Assembly: GCA_028583415.1 (NCBI GenBank)
Contig: CM053267.1
Span: 51,784,914-51,848,913 of the forward strand
Length of the DNA stretch: 64,000 nt
Reading direction: 5' to 3'
Origin: Protea cynaroides
Taxonomy: Eukaryota; Streptophyta; Magnoliopsida; Proteales; Proteaceae
Shown here: piece after piece, positions 32,367 to 44,532 of the stretch
Numbering within the stretch: position 1 is the stretch's first letter
Layout of the letters: each line of letters starts with the position of its first letter
Notes under the pieces: model-generated
The model's input: only the letters and a program-made list of their open reading frames with translations
Told to the model about the DNA's origin: nothing
Database searches by the model: none
Position numbers and translations under genes: made by a program

Positions 32367-33590
32367 TAAGACTCGAGAATATTCTCTAGAAAACATTTGG
32401 ATCCAAAGATGGGAAAACCCATTTGAGCGACAACCTCGGTTTCTTCTAATCTAAAGGGTAGTTAACAAGAAAATCATGGTTCAGTCTACTACTATTGAGC
32501 TCAACTTTCAATAGCTGAAATCGTTTCCAATAAACAAGCTATTTCGTCTTCCAATGTAAATAACAATCTGAAACATGTTCGGGTTTTGATTTGCGACCCT
32601 GCTCTTTATTCTAAGAAACAAAGCACATTTGTTGGGAAAATATTTCAACCAAAAGAAGTAAGAAATTAAAATTATAGGCATTGTACGAAGTGATAAATCG
32701 AAGATCGATACATCGTTTTTCAGGGTTTTTGGAAGAAGAGAGGTTCGGAAACCCTGCAACTCTCTGAAAGTTTCCATTATAATCGTTTTAGTTTATGTTC
32801 TTATCAAACCCTATGGTTTTCTGAGTACCCTTCTTAGAATCCTTACGATCAAGATGACCCAAGATTGAACGCACCTCTGAATGCAGACTCAAAGCTCTTC
32901 GAACAATATTTCTATTTGCAATAAAAGTTTAAAATAATAACTTTCATTTTCTCAATTTAAAACCATAAAGATATAATTGTCTTTCAATTTTTTTAGTTTC
33001 TACCGTCAGTTAAATGGGAACAGGTGTAATCGTCAAAAACTATTGAGTAGTAGGGGATATTAGTCCAGGGTATTCCATGAGATTGGGGAGGGTGGCCATA
33101 CATTGGAAGATCATCTTGGTCTGCCATTTACACAATTCAAGTGTCCCTCGTGAAAGGAGCACTAGAGCAAGGTGCACTAGAGCAAGGTATAACACAGGCT
33201 GTACATGTACTCTCCAAGGGACATCGTCACTACCCATGGGTATGAGGCGCACTTCAGGAATGTGGAGGGTAATGAAATTCAATGGAGGATATCAGGATTC
33301 TGGATAAGTAGGCGGAGGCGAACTATTCTCCAGCACGACAAAGGTGGTTGTTTCATCAGTTTATCAATTATTTCCCTAAATACTCTTTAATATATAATTT
33401 AGGGTACTACCACTCTACCGATACTTAGACTATGATTATTCAAACTCCCCTACGCACAAATTATTACTTTTCTTATAACCTAGAAAACTAAACATGAGTT
33501 AAAGAGTTCTTGATAATTATAAGCTAAGTATAGGGAAGTGATAGTAATTGCCCCTATAATTTATCTCTCCCCATGCCCCTCACTCTCATA
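32367..33590. other. Intergenic; partly paralogous to 57440-57850
   Basis: 32370-32740 matches 57433-57760 (AATATTCTCTAGAAAACATTTG, GTCTACT-CTATTGAGCTCAAC). 32740-33300 has no counterpart there. A 13-bp GCACTAGAGCAAG pair lies at 33160-33190, and 33310-33350 matches 57785-57830 again. No gene seen. Confidence 0.5.
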
Positions 33591-33609
33591 CAGGTCCCCT
33601 TCTCACCCA

Positions 33610-33815
33610 TCCCTCTCCTCTCTCTCTCTCTCTCTCTCTCTAAAATTTCCCCATCCCAAAATATAGGAATTCTGAATACTTGAACCTTGTCCCACTCAAA
33701 AATCAATCTCTCTCTCTCTCTCTCTCGGTAAAAAATCTCCCCATCCCAAAATTATGGGGACTCTGAATACTTAAACCTTGCCCCACCCGAAATTCTCTCC
33801 TTCCACTAATGTTTA
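33610..33815. repeat. Imperfect tandem repeat, 2 x ~100 bp with CT microsatellites
   Basis: Each unit has (CT)n, then CCCCATCCCAAAAT, CTGAATACTT and ACCTTG-CCCAC. Confidence 0.8.
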
Positions 33816-33839
33816 ATTTTCAAACACTAAATCTCTCTT

Positions 33840-34385
33840 TCGCGGTGTGTAGTAGTTCTTTTTTTATTAGTAAATATTGTGTGTAGTATTTTAGGAAACT
33901 TTAGGTTTAAAAAAAAAAAAAAAAAGCAACAAACTTTAGGTGCCGTTTGGTAAGAATTGGAAGTGATTTTTTGTGGGAATTCTGATAATTGAGAGCGATT
34001 CTATAGGTATGGAATGAGTTTTCTTACACACAAGTGTTTCTGCACTTGTCCCCTTTAAAATCCCTAAACTGGACCTCCCTCCGTCCCTCTTTCCTTGGTC
34101 TTCCCAACCCTGCTTCCTACCGCCATCACCCACTTTTCAATCGGTCACCGTACTCCTTGAATCATTTCTCACCTCAACATCTCTGAAGTCTAAAAACATT
34201 CTTTTCATCTCCAAAACCCCGAAACCCCCCTTTTCTTTGATGGTGGATTTTGGGAGGGCCTGGTCGACTATTGTAATCAACCCTATTAGGGTTATCTTGT
34301 ATGTCCATGTACTTATTGGATTTGCATATGTGTTGTGGATTGGATTTAGAATCATTACATGTACAAAGGTTATATTATAATTGTT
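33840..34385. repeat. Part of the duplicated unit, paralogous to 57850-58389
   Basis: Shared: GCAACAAACTTTAGGTGCC/GCAAACTTTAGGTGCC, AAGAATTGGAAGTGATTTTT, TTACACACAAGTGTTTCTGC, CTTTCCTTGGTCTTCCCAACC. I do not recognise a gene. Confidence 0.75.
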
Positions 34386-36385
34386 TGATAATAGGGTTCT
34401 TAAGAACCTACATATGTCTTTGTGGGATCTCTCCATAAGAGAGAAAGAGAGGAAAAAAAACAAAGAGGATCCCTTTGTGAGGTGGAAGAAGGTGTAGATC
34501 TTTTCTTGAAGAATAAGAAATTCGTTGATTTTCTAAAGTGAATGTAGACATACCTCATTAGGTGCTAAATCACAATAAATTCTCTCATATTTGTGTGATT
34601 GTTTACTTGTTTTTCTTTCTCTTGCTTGCATTTTCATCCTATCAAACCCTTTAACCACAGTTTTTGACAAATTGTGTGTTACAACCACAAACCAGAAGAT
34701 AGATGGAAATGGTGAATAAAAAATTACACCACCAGTTGGATGCACACTCTCAATGGGCCCTGCAATAGTGTAGGGGGCAAGTAACTTGGCAGCGATTCTT
34801 CTATCTCCTAATTCTTATCTATAAGCAGAGATGAGAGCGGAATTTATTCCATGATGGCCAGATGACAGAAGTAACCAACACCCCCCCACAAAACAAAAAA
34901 AAAAAAAAAAAAAAAGGTAACGTGCCACTGAAAAATATTAATTTTTTATATAGGGGAAGCCTTGAAGGGACGGCCATGGCCCAGGATGGAGGAGCTAACT
35001 AAACCGGATGGGGAGGGAGAAAGTCAAAACCGAGAACACAAAAAGATCTTCTACGGTGGCAGGCTGCCTAGTGAGGCATCCGATAGTTGAGAATTACCTC
35101 ATAATTGTAATCTATGGGCAGCAATTGCTATTTTCCAGTTGGTTTCTCACCATTATTTAGTTATATAATTAATTCATTCCTTCACCAAGTGTTGTTTTAT
35201 CAATTTTAGAAATTGACCCTAAGCACGACGGAAAAAAAAGTAAACGAAATAGAAAGAAACAATCATACGATGCAAATATTCCACGTGGCTGAATACGGAC
35301 TTCCTGTCTATGTCCACGGTGGGCTGAAATCTGCTTGTCCATCCATAGATAATAGGGTCATAATGCTCTTCCTTGTCTTATTTTCAAAAATTTCAAAAGT
35401 CAAGGAGAAAAAAATGATTTTCAAAAATTATTTGAAAATGACTTATCATAATATTATACCGGACGTTTTCAAGTAGACATGTGAAATGACAAGATTTTTC
35501 CATCAAGGGTGAAAAAAAGTATGATTATAAATTAAGTAGTGGCAATAACAAAAGAAAATTTCCTTTTAGTATTAATTCTCCTCCCAATTAAAATTGCTTG
35601 GATGGTTGGCTACTGCACAAATCAATTACATGATGAAACTCCATTTCCCATCCTATCAAAAGGTCCATATGCCATGGATGCTGAGATTTGGATGTCTCGT
35701 ATTCTGTTACATTGGTTTGTAGCTAATTCTTCAAGGCCATCAAGAGCCTGTATATGAGCATCCATTTCCTTTGACTTCTAAAACATTTGGAAATAAAATA
35801 AGGAACAATCAAAAGAAGATTATATATTTTAAATACACCTGTGAGATGACGTGCAAGACAACTAAATTGACCATCACATATTAAAGAAATTGAGAACCAT
35901 AGCTATTTGGCATAAATGAGTAAAAAAAAGTAAGAATATTTTATTTGCTAAGGGATTGCTGGTCTACTTGACCACGAGGAGGTAAGGGTATACAAATTCA
36001 TGAGACAAAAGGGAATTTCAAACACTTTATACATGAGCACCAATATGAGTATCATTTTCCTTTGATTTCTAAAACATTTAGAAATAAGACAAGGAACAAT
36101 AAAAAAAAAGGTACATATTCTAAATTGACCTATGAGACAATGTACAAGACAACTAAATTGACCATCACATATTAAAGAAATTGAGGACCATAACTATTTA
36201 TAAGACAAGAGGGAATTTCAAACACTTTATACATCAGGGGGTGAATAATTATTCTATTTGCATGGTCTATTGCTCTAAATCACAGTTCCCTTTGACCCTA
36301 ATTGTTACGCTATAAAATTTTCAATGCGAATGATATTTTACATTAAAAAGTTCTCCGTGTAAAGTTTTCCAACTTTTCTAACATT
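34386..36385. repeat. Block B (copy 3), without the retroelement insertion
   Basis: Collinear with 104-1109 joined to 4471-5300. At about 35640 the sequence AACTCCATTTCCCATCCTATC runs through the point where copy 1 has the array and the 58.4 kb copy has the small element. A20 tract at 34890. Internal ~300-bp duplication (35760-36240). No gene. Confidence 0.8.
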
Positions 36386-36944
36386 AACCCTATCTAACGT
36401 TGGCATCCTCCAAGTTAACTGTTAGATCTACCTCAAACTTTCAGGGACTGATCGTTTCTTTATGAACTACCCTTATTTGGTGTTTAATCGTTGGTACACT
36501 CGCCAGAAAAGCATCAAGTTGGGGTATAAAATTGTCACCAGAAGTGTGGACCATAGTCGAGATCTGTGACTCGATAATGAACAACCGCCGATGAGCAAGA
36601 GTCGCAAGAGAAGACAGTGGCAAGAGAGGGAATGGGCAATTGAGACAGCAACAAGCACATGGGAGTGGTGAGTTATTGCAGCAATGGGATGATGAGAGCG
36701 AAAGCCAAAGGGGATTAAAAAAGTTGCTAAACAGGGGTAAATTTGAAAATACAAAAATTAAAAGGAACCCCAAACGTAATATGTATGAAATATGAGATAC
36801 ATCAAATATAATATGTATGAAACTTGAAGTACCTCTGGCATAATTTTTGAAAAGTGAAATACTTTTGATATAACTTCTCAAAACGTTAAATACCTCTGGT
36901 GTAATTTATCTAATTCGTAATTACATATACAAGGGCAACATTAT
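36386..36944. other. Intergenic, no gene seen
   Basis: Not matched elsewhere in the window. Frames here have no recognisable domain. Confidence 0.4.
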
Positions 36945-37225
36945 ATTTGTGAGAGAAAAGAATTATTTAAAAACCTTTGTATTGTCTTTGTGGGATTCAG
37001 AAGAGAGAGAAAAGAAAAAGACATAAAAAAGATCACTTCGTGTAGTGAAGAGGATAAAATTTTTCATGAAAACTACAAATTCTCTGATTTTCTAAAGTGA
37101 ATGTAGACATTCCTCCTTCGGTGCTAAACCACAATAAAACCTCGCATTTTTGTAATTACCGTAATTCTTTCTCTTGCTTGCATTTTCATCCTATCAAACC
37201 CTTTAGCCACTGTTTTTGATTGAGC
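36945..37225. repeat. Block B fragment (copy 4)
   Basis: Matches 34405-34670: GTCTTTGTGGGAT, TCTGATTTTCTAAAGTGAATG, TCTTGCTTGCATTTTCATCC, then diverges after CCACTGTTTTTGA. Confidence 0.75.
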
Positions 37226-37756
37226 ACTTCATAGATATTTGAAGCTTTCAGATTTTTTTATACTACAAATGATTGCATTGTTGTGAACAATTCAATTGAA
37301 TTGCCGATTAAAGGAGAAAACCCTTTTCTTCCTCTGTTGCTCGGGAGCTAACATGAGGGTTGAATTTGTACACCTTCAAGAGCACCCCGGCCCATTTGTG
37401 GAAGCAACAGTTCCAAAGAGACGGGGACTTTTGGTTCTCAAATAGAGGGAGCAAGTGGCAACAGCTACACAGCAGGGATATGTTCTCATGAGTCATGACT
37501 TCTGTATTTACATCTTGGTCTTCCATGTATGAAGATCGAGTTATTCCTCCAAATTGAAGATCGATTCTTCCCTATTGAAGATCCTGTTTTGCAATTTTCT
37601 GGAGAGCATATGTCGACTTCAGCACCAGCGATCAGATCTGATCATTGTGCTATCACACATATCTCGGGTTTTCTTCCAAAACCCTATGTTAGCAATTTCA
37701 GCCATCCCTGGACAACCAGGGCTGATATTTGAAGGAGATATTCCTTGCCTTTAGCG
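37226..37756. other. Sequence between block B and the copia interior; 5' LTR not recognised
   Basis: Should hold the 5' LTR of the copia element, but nothing here matches the 3' LTR piece at 45597. Degenerate primer site TGGTATCGATCAAG at 37760. Confidence 0.3.
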
Positions 37757-37827
37757 CTGGTATCGATCAAGTCTATGCACAATTCCATCTTGATTGGAGT
37801 GGTACTTTTATTTTTCTTCCTATTATC

Positions 37828-40640
37828 ATGTCGGATGTTACTTCTTCCTCTTCTGGTTCTGACGGACAAAATCGAAATGAGTACCTTCCTTCTACAGCTA
37901 CTTCCATCAAGTTTGATGGAACCAATTATCTAATTTGGTCTCGATCCACTTATCTAACCATTGTTGGTCGTGGCTACACAAGACATCTCACTGGTACAAC
38001 CAAGAAGCCCTCTACTACAGGTTCTCCTTAGGTTCTCTGGATCCTTAATGATTCCTTGGTCATGTCCTTCTTGCTCAACTCCATGCTCGTACTATTGTCA
38101 GAGGTGACCTACTATTAGAAACTACGACTCAGATTTGGATGGCTACAGAAGAAACATATGGTCAGTCAGGGACTGAGACTCAGGTGTATGAATTACGCAA
38201 GAAACTGATGAACTTGATATGACACTGAGAGGGGGGGGTGAATCAGTGTCTGAAACTTTTCTCTGATTAATTACTGCTGCCCAGAGCTGATGGAGATATA
38301 TTCTTTTACACACACACAAGCGTATGCAAATCTACCTCGCTACCACTCAGTGGCCAGGTCTACCAGATTTGCACACCCATCCTGCAAGCCATTCCACGCA
38401 CTCCAGAATATAATAGAAAATAAACACAATGAACACAGAGATATTACGTGGTTCACCAACACAGTATGTGATGGGTACTCCACAGAGTAATGCCCAACGG
38501 GCTCCGTATTTACTCAACACTCAGCTTTTAGTCTCTAACAAGACAAGGATATTAACCCTAGGTTTTCCCAGCATAAAACTGAGAGGGCGCACCAACGCCA
38601 AGATTCAGGCTTAACAGCCAGTGTCCAACACCCACTGAACACACCACGCTTAACTCGCACCCACGAGAAGCAAGTCACAATTTTTAGGCTTATAATTATG
38701 CCTTACAATTTTTCCCCTACTAGCTAGGTATTCAATAATTTTCACCTACGCTAGCATACAATATATTGAAAGCAACAAATAGATAGGGAATTGAAAAACC
38801 TTACAACTGCTTTCGAATGACCATCAATATCTCTGAAGCTTCACACTGCCCTTAGGTACTCTCTAACAGTCTTCAATGATGATAGAGATCGATCCACGAG
38901 CACACCTCATCGACCGGGCTTCCAATCTCTTCCACACAACCCATAATCACCATGAATATGAAAATAAAAGCTCTACTGACCTCTCACAGGGATTTAGCAC
39001 TCCATTGATGCACAAAGAAGAGGCAGTTGGTGATTGATCACTCCCACAGAGCACAAAACCCTAGAAAACCTTCTCTTTTCCTTCAAAACGCTCTTTTTAA
39101 TTTTTATCTAGGTTTTTACGACTCCCAACGGCTCCCAATAGATAGGGCATCAAAAAATATGAATGTTGCAATTTGAACAGACCGATTTGGAGCTCGGATG
39201 AAGAAGTTATGGCAGTTTGAAGATTGGCTAATCTCGAATAAGGAAAGAGAATCTTTCCTTATATAACCTGCACCTGCGCCGCACCGTAGCCGAGCCGCGT
39301 CTTTGTGGGCTGTCAGATGCGAATCTGAGAGGTGAGGATCAGTCCTCGCCGCGGATCTTGGATCTCCTTCTCTTTTTCTTGACGAAAAAGCCCCTATACA
39401 ACTTGTGAAATGCCGAAATTGCCCCTAAACAACTTATGAAATGATTTTTTCGAGCGATTCGACAGAAACTGCAATATCTCTCTCATCCGACGTCGGAATT
39501 GAGTGATTCAAGTTGCGTTGGAAAGCTAACTCGATGCTCTACATATTTCCAATGCCAGATCTCCAGGAACCTTCTGTGGGACCCACCAAAAATAGACCCA
39601 AAGTTAAAACTCTGTCAAACCTTGGAATTTGAACCCGAAACTTTGTGTGCATGCATACCAAGTGCCGTGGGCAGCCGTGTTGACATGTCACCTTGCCATC
39701 ACACCTGTGGGTCCCACTCACATTTTTTCTCTCTCCTCTTTCTCTCTCTTCTGATTCTCTTTCTTCTTTCTCTCTCTTGAATTTCTCTCTTTAACGCCAC
39801 AACACCAGAAACATGAGAAACATGGACATGATTAGAAAAGCTTCAGGAACACTGTCGCATCATCAGAAACTCGGCCGCATCATCAAAAACTCGGCCACAT
39901 CACCAGTGGGGTCCACAAACACTCTCTCTCATCAAAATCAGTGTAATATCACATTTAACTCATTGTAAGTCATCTAAAACATATGTAGAACCTTGTAGAA
40001 CACATAAGCAAAGTTGCCACATCTGTGCCACTGCACACTGACACTCTCTCTCCTACATTGATACTCTCTCTCCTTATTTCTCTGACTGAATGCTCATAAG
40101 CACTGTCACATCAGCCGAGTTGCCAACAATGACAACATAAAGTCCAACAGAAACTTCATGACACCATCCAAAAGGAGTTATCTATTTCTCAATACTATGC
40201 TGAACTTCGGAGTATATAGCAAGAGCTTTATCACTATGCTGATTACCAGCCTACCACTACTAACGATAATACTGCCTACCGGAAACATGTAGGCAAGATT
40301 CAAGTCTACGATTTCTTGGTTGGATTGAACATTGAATATGATCAAATTCGTATTCAAGTCCTTAGCCAATCTCCCTTTCGGGCGTTGGAGCAATCGTATG
40401 ATTTGGTCCATATTGAGGAAAGCCACCGATCTGTCATGCTTCATACTCCTACTACTGGCCAATCGACTTTATAGACTGCCGCCCATTCCACTCCTATACC
40501 AGATGGGTTTTCACGTACTGAAGATAGTACCAAAGAAGTTATCACTTGTGAACACTGTCACTAAACTTGACACACCAAGGCTACCTGCTGAAAGCATCAT
40601 GGTAAGCCTGCTGATTTTGAGGCCACGCGTGGTTGTGGTC
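37828..40640 (+). pseudogene. Copia gag, interrupted by a solo LTR
   Basis: Starts MSDVTSSSSGSDGQNRNEYL, then SIKFDGTNYLIWSRSTYLTI, VMSFLLNSM and TYGQSGTETQVYELRKK. After the LTR: LHDTIQKELSISQYYAELRS, QVYDFLVGLNIEYDQIRIQV, and a zinc knuckle CEHCHKTGHTKATCWKHHG (C-x2-C-x4-H-x4-C) at about 40548. A stop after TTGSP and others break it. Without the LTR the two halves meet within the same protein segment, so gag was already in place when the LTR element landed. Confidence 0.8.
38206..40149 (+). mobile_element. Solo LTR (1944 bp) with 5-bp target duplication
   Basis: Starts TGATGAACTTG and ends AAGTCCAACA; GAAAC flanks both sides (38201-38205, 40150-40154). Contains GACACTGA..TCAGTGTC near its start, a TATA-like CTTATATAACC at 39256, and a CT-rich stretch (39720-39790). 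Family members: window start (1-103) and relic at 7199. Confidence 0.9.
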
Positions 40641-40808
40641 ACTTTTAGACCAAGGTAAACCATATTGAGACAGTTCCACCCACCACCTATTCCGATACTA
40701 GTCTCTCCTCGGACGAGCTTTAGGATTTCTATCAACTACTACAAGCTTCTTATACCATTTTTGTGGCTGCATCTGCTCCCTCAAGTTCCAACTTTGCCAA
40801 TTCATGTA

Positions 40809-40984
40809 CAATTGTACATAGTTTTAAATCTCAATGAAATCCCAAAATCTCGACCTTCTCGAGATCTCAAAATCTTTGAAATCTCAACCTTTATATGGTA
40901 TAAAAATGCAGTGTCTCAATCGGATTTTTCAAGATCTAGGAAATCTTAGACTTCACCGAGACGAGGTCTTGATCTAAAACCTTG
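40809..40984. mobile_element. Small DNA transposon (176 bp) in the copia element
   Basis: Flanked by TTCATGTA on both sides (40801-40808, 40985-40992), a perfect 8-bp duplication. Rich in CGAGATCTC-type words. Right end reads CAAGGTTTTAGATC on the minus strand; left end has TAGTTTTAAATCTC slightly inside. Confidence 0.7.
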
Positions 40985-41345
40985 TTCATGTATCCCTTTT
41001 GGTTGTCGTTGTGCATCGGAGGTCTTCATTCCCTAGACTATCGACTCTAGTGCCACTGATCACATGAAGGATCCTCTAGTCTCTTTCAACAATATTTCCC
41101 TTTCTTGGGAAAAGAGAAAATTTGAGTAGTTGATGTGTCCCTCTCTTTTGTCGTTGGAAAGGGCTCCATTTGTTGCTCTCCTTCTCTTACTTTATCCTCC
41201 GTCTTAATAGTCTTACTCGAGATTTAAACTGTAAAACGACCTTTTCAACCCATTATGTTTTTCAGGATTTGGTGACAAGGACAACAATTGGATGTAGTAA
41301 GATGTATAGTGGTCTTTACTTGCTTGACTATGGTTCTCCTCTACC

Positions 41346-42006
41346 CAAGGTCCAAAATCTCAAGTCTCAATGGTGTCTTAACCCTCGGAGAAACCAAGAT
41401 CTCGGTCGAGATCTCAGCGAGAAACTGTAAAAAATCTACAAAGGCTTAAAAAGTGTATTTCGACCCTAAAATGGTCATTTTAAGGCCTGATACTCCACGA
41501 AAATCCTATTTTAGCATACATAAACACATTTAAACCATAAAATTGTAAAAATAATCACACATGGTAGTTGTTTGGATTTACACCTATGTTTGATAGTGTC
41601 AGTCTGAAGTTTAAATGTAAACTTAGAGTAATATTGACTATTTTACATAATGTTACACTAGTATAAGATTAAAGAAGACCAAATGAGCCAGTAAAATTAT
41701 ATTTTGGGAGAAGAATAAACATAATAGCACTTAATTAGTTAATTGTCATAGTTAAAAAATCCAAAGTAATTAAGTAGACAATACAATCATAATTCATACA
41801 TTATGTCGAAACCAGTTGAAAAATGGTGGAAAATTGATCGAAAATGTTGAGAAATGATAATAAAAAAAATTGGTCAAAAATGTCGAGAACTCGTAGAAAA
41901 CTTCGAGACCAGTCGAGAATCTCGAGATCTCGTCTCATATGAGATCTCCTCTCGACCAATTTGAGAAGTTCGAGAATCTCGAGATCTACCGAGATTTTGA
42001 ACCATG
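41346..42006. mobile_element. DNA transposon-like insertion (661 bp) with matching ends
   Basis: Left end CAAGGTCCAAAATCTC; right end (minus strand) CATGGTTCAAAATCTC. Both sub-ends carry clustered CGAGATCTCG words. It interrupts copia protein sequence between LYLLDYGSPLP and PPDALPS. No convincing target duplication. Related in sequence style to 40809-40984. Confidence 0.6.
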
Positions 42007-43025
42007 CCTCCTGATGCATTACCATCCTAGATTCATTAGCTAAACTCTGCTTCGTCTTATCTATACACAATTGGCATTGTCATTTGGGACATCCTCCCCT
42101 TGGGATTTTATCTCAAGTTTTTCCTAAATTAGTCAAACAATGTAAATAAGGATGAGTTCTTTGGTTAAGCTTGTATTATGGCTAAACAAACCCGTTCTAA
42201 TTATTCTCCTTTGAAAAAAAGAAGTCATTTTTTCATTTGGTTCATACGATGTGTGGGATCCTACTCAACGCTCATTTATCTCTGACCATCGATGGTTTGT
42301 TACTTTCGTTGATTGCTACTCTTGTACGACATGGGTGTATATGATGCAACATAAAAGTAAGGTATTCCAAAACTTTTAGCTCTTCCCAAAGATGATTCAG
42401 ACCCAGTTTAATGCCTCTTTGAAGTCCAATACTCGAGTGATGACATCCTCACCACGGCATACCTTATCAACCGCACGCACACTCGTATTTTGGATTCCCG
42501 TGCACTGACTACCATGTTGATGGGTTCATCTCCCTTCGTTGTACATCTTAAGATCTTTGTTGTGTTTGTTATGCTCGCAATTATCGCTATCAGAAAAAGT
42601 TGGTCCCACGTGGCATCCGATGTATCTTTTTGGGTTACTCTGCTACCCATAAAGGATATAAATGCTATCATCCCCCCACATGGCATACCTTTGTGACTAT
42701 GGACATTCTCTTTCATGAGACCTTACCTTACTATTCCATGCCACCTCTTCAGTGGGTGTTTGTGAATACCAAAGAAGATGAAGTTGTGCCTATTTTTTAC
42801 ATTCCATCTCTACCTTCTATACTCGTTGATGCCACAGTACATGTTCGAGGGGAGCTTGCGCCAATAGAAGTTCAGGGGGAGCTTTGTCCTGATACAGTAG
42901 TTCCAATTCCAAAGGAGTCTACTCCCAATTTTGTTGATCTCCAACTAATTCTAAAGGAGTCCACTCCTAGTTCTGTTGATCTCCATCAGAAATCAGACAA
43001 TGATACAAACGTCCAAGTATATTAG
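42007..43025 (+). pseudogene. Copia integrase remnant and post-integrase linker
   Basis: Integrase core pieces in shifting frames: PFVLVHSDVWGPTQ, SDHRWFVTFVDCYS, TTWVYMMQHKS. Then an open stretch: PRGIRCIFLGYSATHKGYKC, YHPPTWHTFVTMDILFHETL, as usual after copia integrase. Two near-identical KESTP-SVDL motifs follow at the end. Stops and frameshifts throughout the integrase. Confidence 0.75.
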
Positions 43026-43329
43026 CAGACACGAGGAAAAGATTAGAAAGTTGAGACCACTACCACTACAGCACCTTTCATCATCCCATTGCCATCCTTC
43101 GATCCAAAACCTCCTACTCCATCTGGTAAGGCCCTTCCCTTCTCTTGAATTACCTATAGGTATTTGTAAAGGTACTAGATTTGTACTCAACACCCCATAT
43201 CTCTTGTTGTCTCGTATGATTCCCTCTCTCCTACCTATCAAGCTTTTGTGTCTTCCCTTTCCTTTATTTGTATTCTGCAGAAATGAAAGGAACCTTTTGC
43301 AAATTCAAAATGGAAAGCCGCTATAATGG

Positions 43330-44130
43330 AAGAACTAAAAGCCCTGAAAAAAATGATACATGAGATCTTGTTGTTCTTCCCCCACACAAAAGACCAGTTG
43401 GTTGTAAAAGGGTTTCCGTGGTAAAACAGAAAATAGATGGTACAGTGTATTGATATAAAGCACAACTTGTGGATAAAGGATTTACCCGGACACATGGGAT
43501 CTATTACTAAGAGGCCTTTGTTCCAGTTGCCAAGCTAAACACTGTTGGAGTTATGTTATCCTATGCTGTTAACCTTGGGTTGGGATCTACAACAAAAATT
43601 GATGTCAAGAACACCTTCCTACATAAGGAACTCGACGAGGAGGTATATACGGATATTCCTCCAGGATATTCCCATGACCAAACTCATGGCAAAGTCTGCA
43701 AGCTAAAGCGTGCATTTTATGGGCTGAAACAATCTCCTCGAGCGTGGTTTGGCAGCTTTCGTAAGGCTATGATCTCAACAGGGCACAAGCAGAGTAATGC
43801 CAATCATACCTTGTTTCTTAAAAGATCTGGTGAAAAGGTCGTTATCCTCATTGTCAATGTCAATGACATAGTGGTCACTCGAGATGATTATGATGAAATT
43901 TCTCACCTCAAGCATTTCCTTGGATGAGAATTTCAAATAAAGGATATAAGAAATCTAAAGTATTTTCTGGGAATTAAAGTTGATCGGTCTTCCAAAGGCA
44001 TATTTCTCTCTCAAAGAAAATACGTCTTCAATATTTTATCTGAGACTGGTTTATTGGGCTGTCATCCTTGTGATATACCTTTGCAAGCTAATACTCGACT
44101 CAAGGATAAAGATGGTGACAGGTTACGGTA
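43330..44130 (+). pseudogene. Copia reverse transcriptase, catalytic motif lost
   Basis: Open stretch 43553-43927: TTKIDVKNTFLHKELDEEVY, DIPPGYSHDQTHGKVCKLKR, AFYGLKQSPRAWFGSF, NHTLFLKRSGEKVVILIV. The active-site YVDD reads NVND (43856-43867): Tyr and one metal-binding Asp are both Asn. After a stop it continues FQIKDIRNLKYFLGIKVDRS, SQRKYVFNILSETGLLGCHP. Upstream part has stops (43340-43510). Confidence 0.85.
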
Positions 44131-44516
44131 TATTTGTAGGTGGTAACTAGTCACATGGCCCATCAAGAAGTAGAATGTCATGGAGAGTGCTGAAGCAAAG
44201 TTCTACTCCATGGCCCAAGGGATTTAAAAATTACTTTGGCTTAGACACCTACTAGAAGACCTTGGTGCACCTGTTCATTTTCCCATGATGTCGTACTGCA
44301 ATACAAAACTGCAATGATGATTGCTCACAACCCCATTGAACATGATCGTACAAAGCACGTAGAGATCGACAGACATTTCTTCAAGGAGAAACTTAAAAGT
44401 GGATTGATTAGTATGGCTTTTGTGAAGTCAGAAGATCAATTAGATTATGTGTTCATCTTAATTCGTTCAAGTTGGGCATCTGAGATATTTATGCCCCAAC
44501 CTGAAGAGAAGTATTG
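44131..44516 (+). pseudogene. Copia RNase H remnant
   Basis: LVTWPIKK*NVMESAEAKFY, SMAQGI*KLLWLRHLLEDLG, NPIEHDRTKHVEIDRHFFKE. This is the end of copia RNase H, with a deletion of the middle between LKDKDGD and YICRW and several stops. Confidence 0.75.
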
Positions 44517-44532
44517 AATTACATAGCCGTTA

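Noticed and set aside
36441..36881. 146-codon minus-strand frame at 36.4-36.9 kb
   Set aside because: Low-complexity hydrophobic sequence, no start context, no domain and no paralogue.
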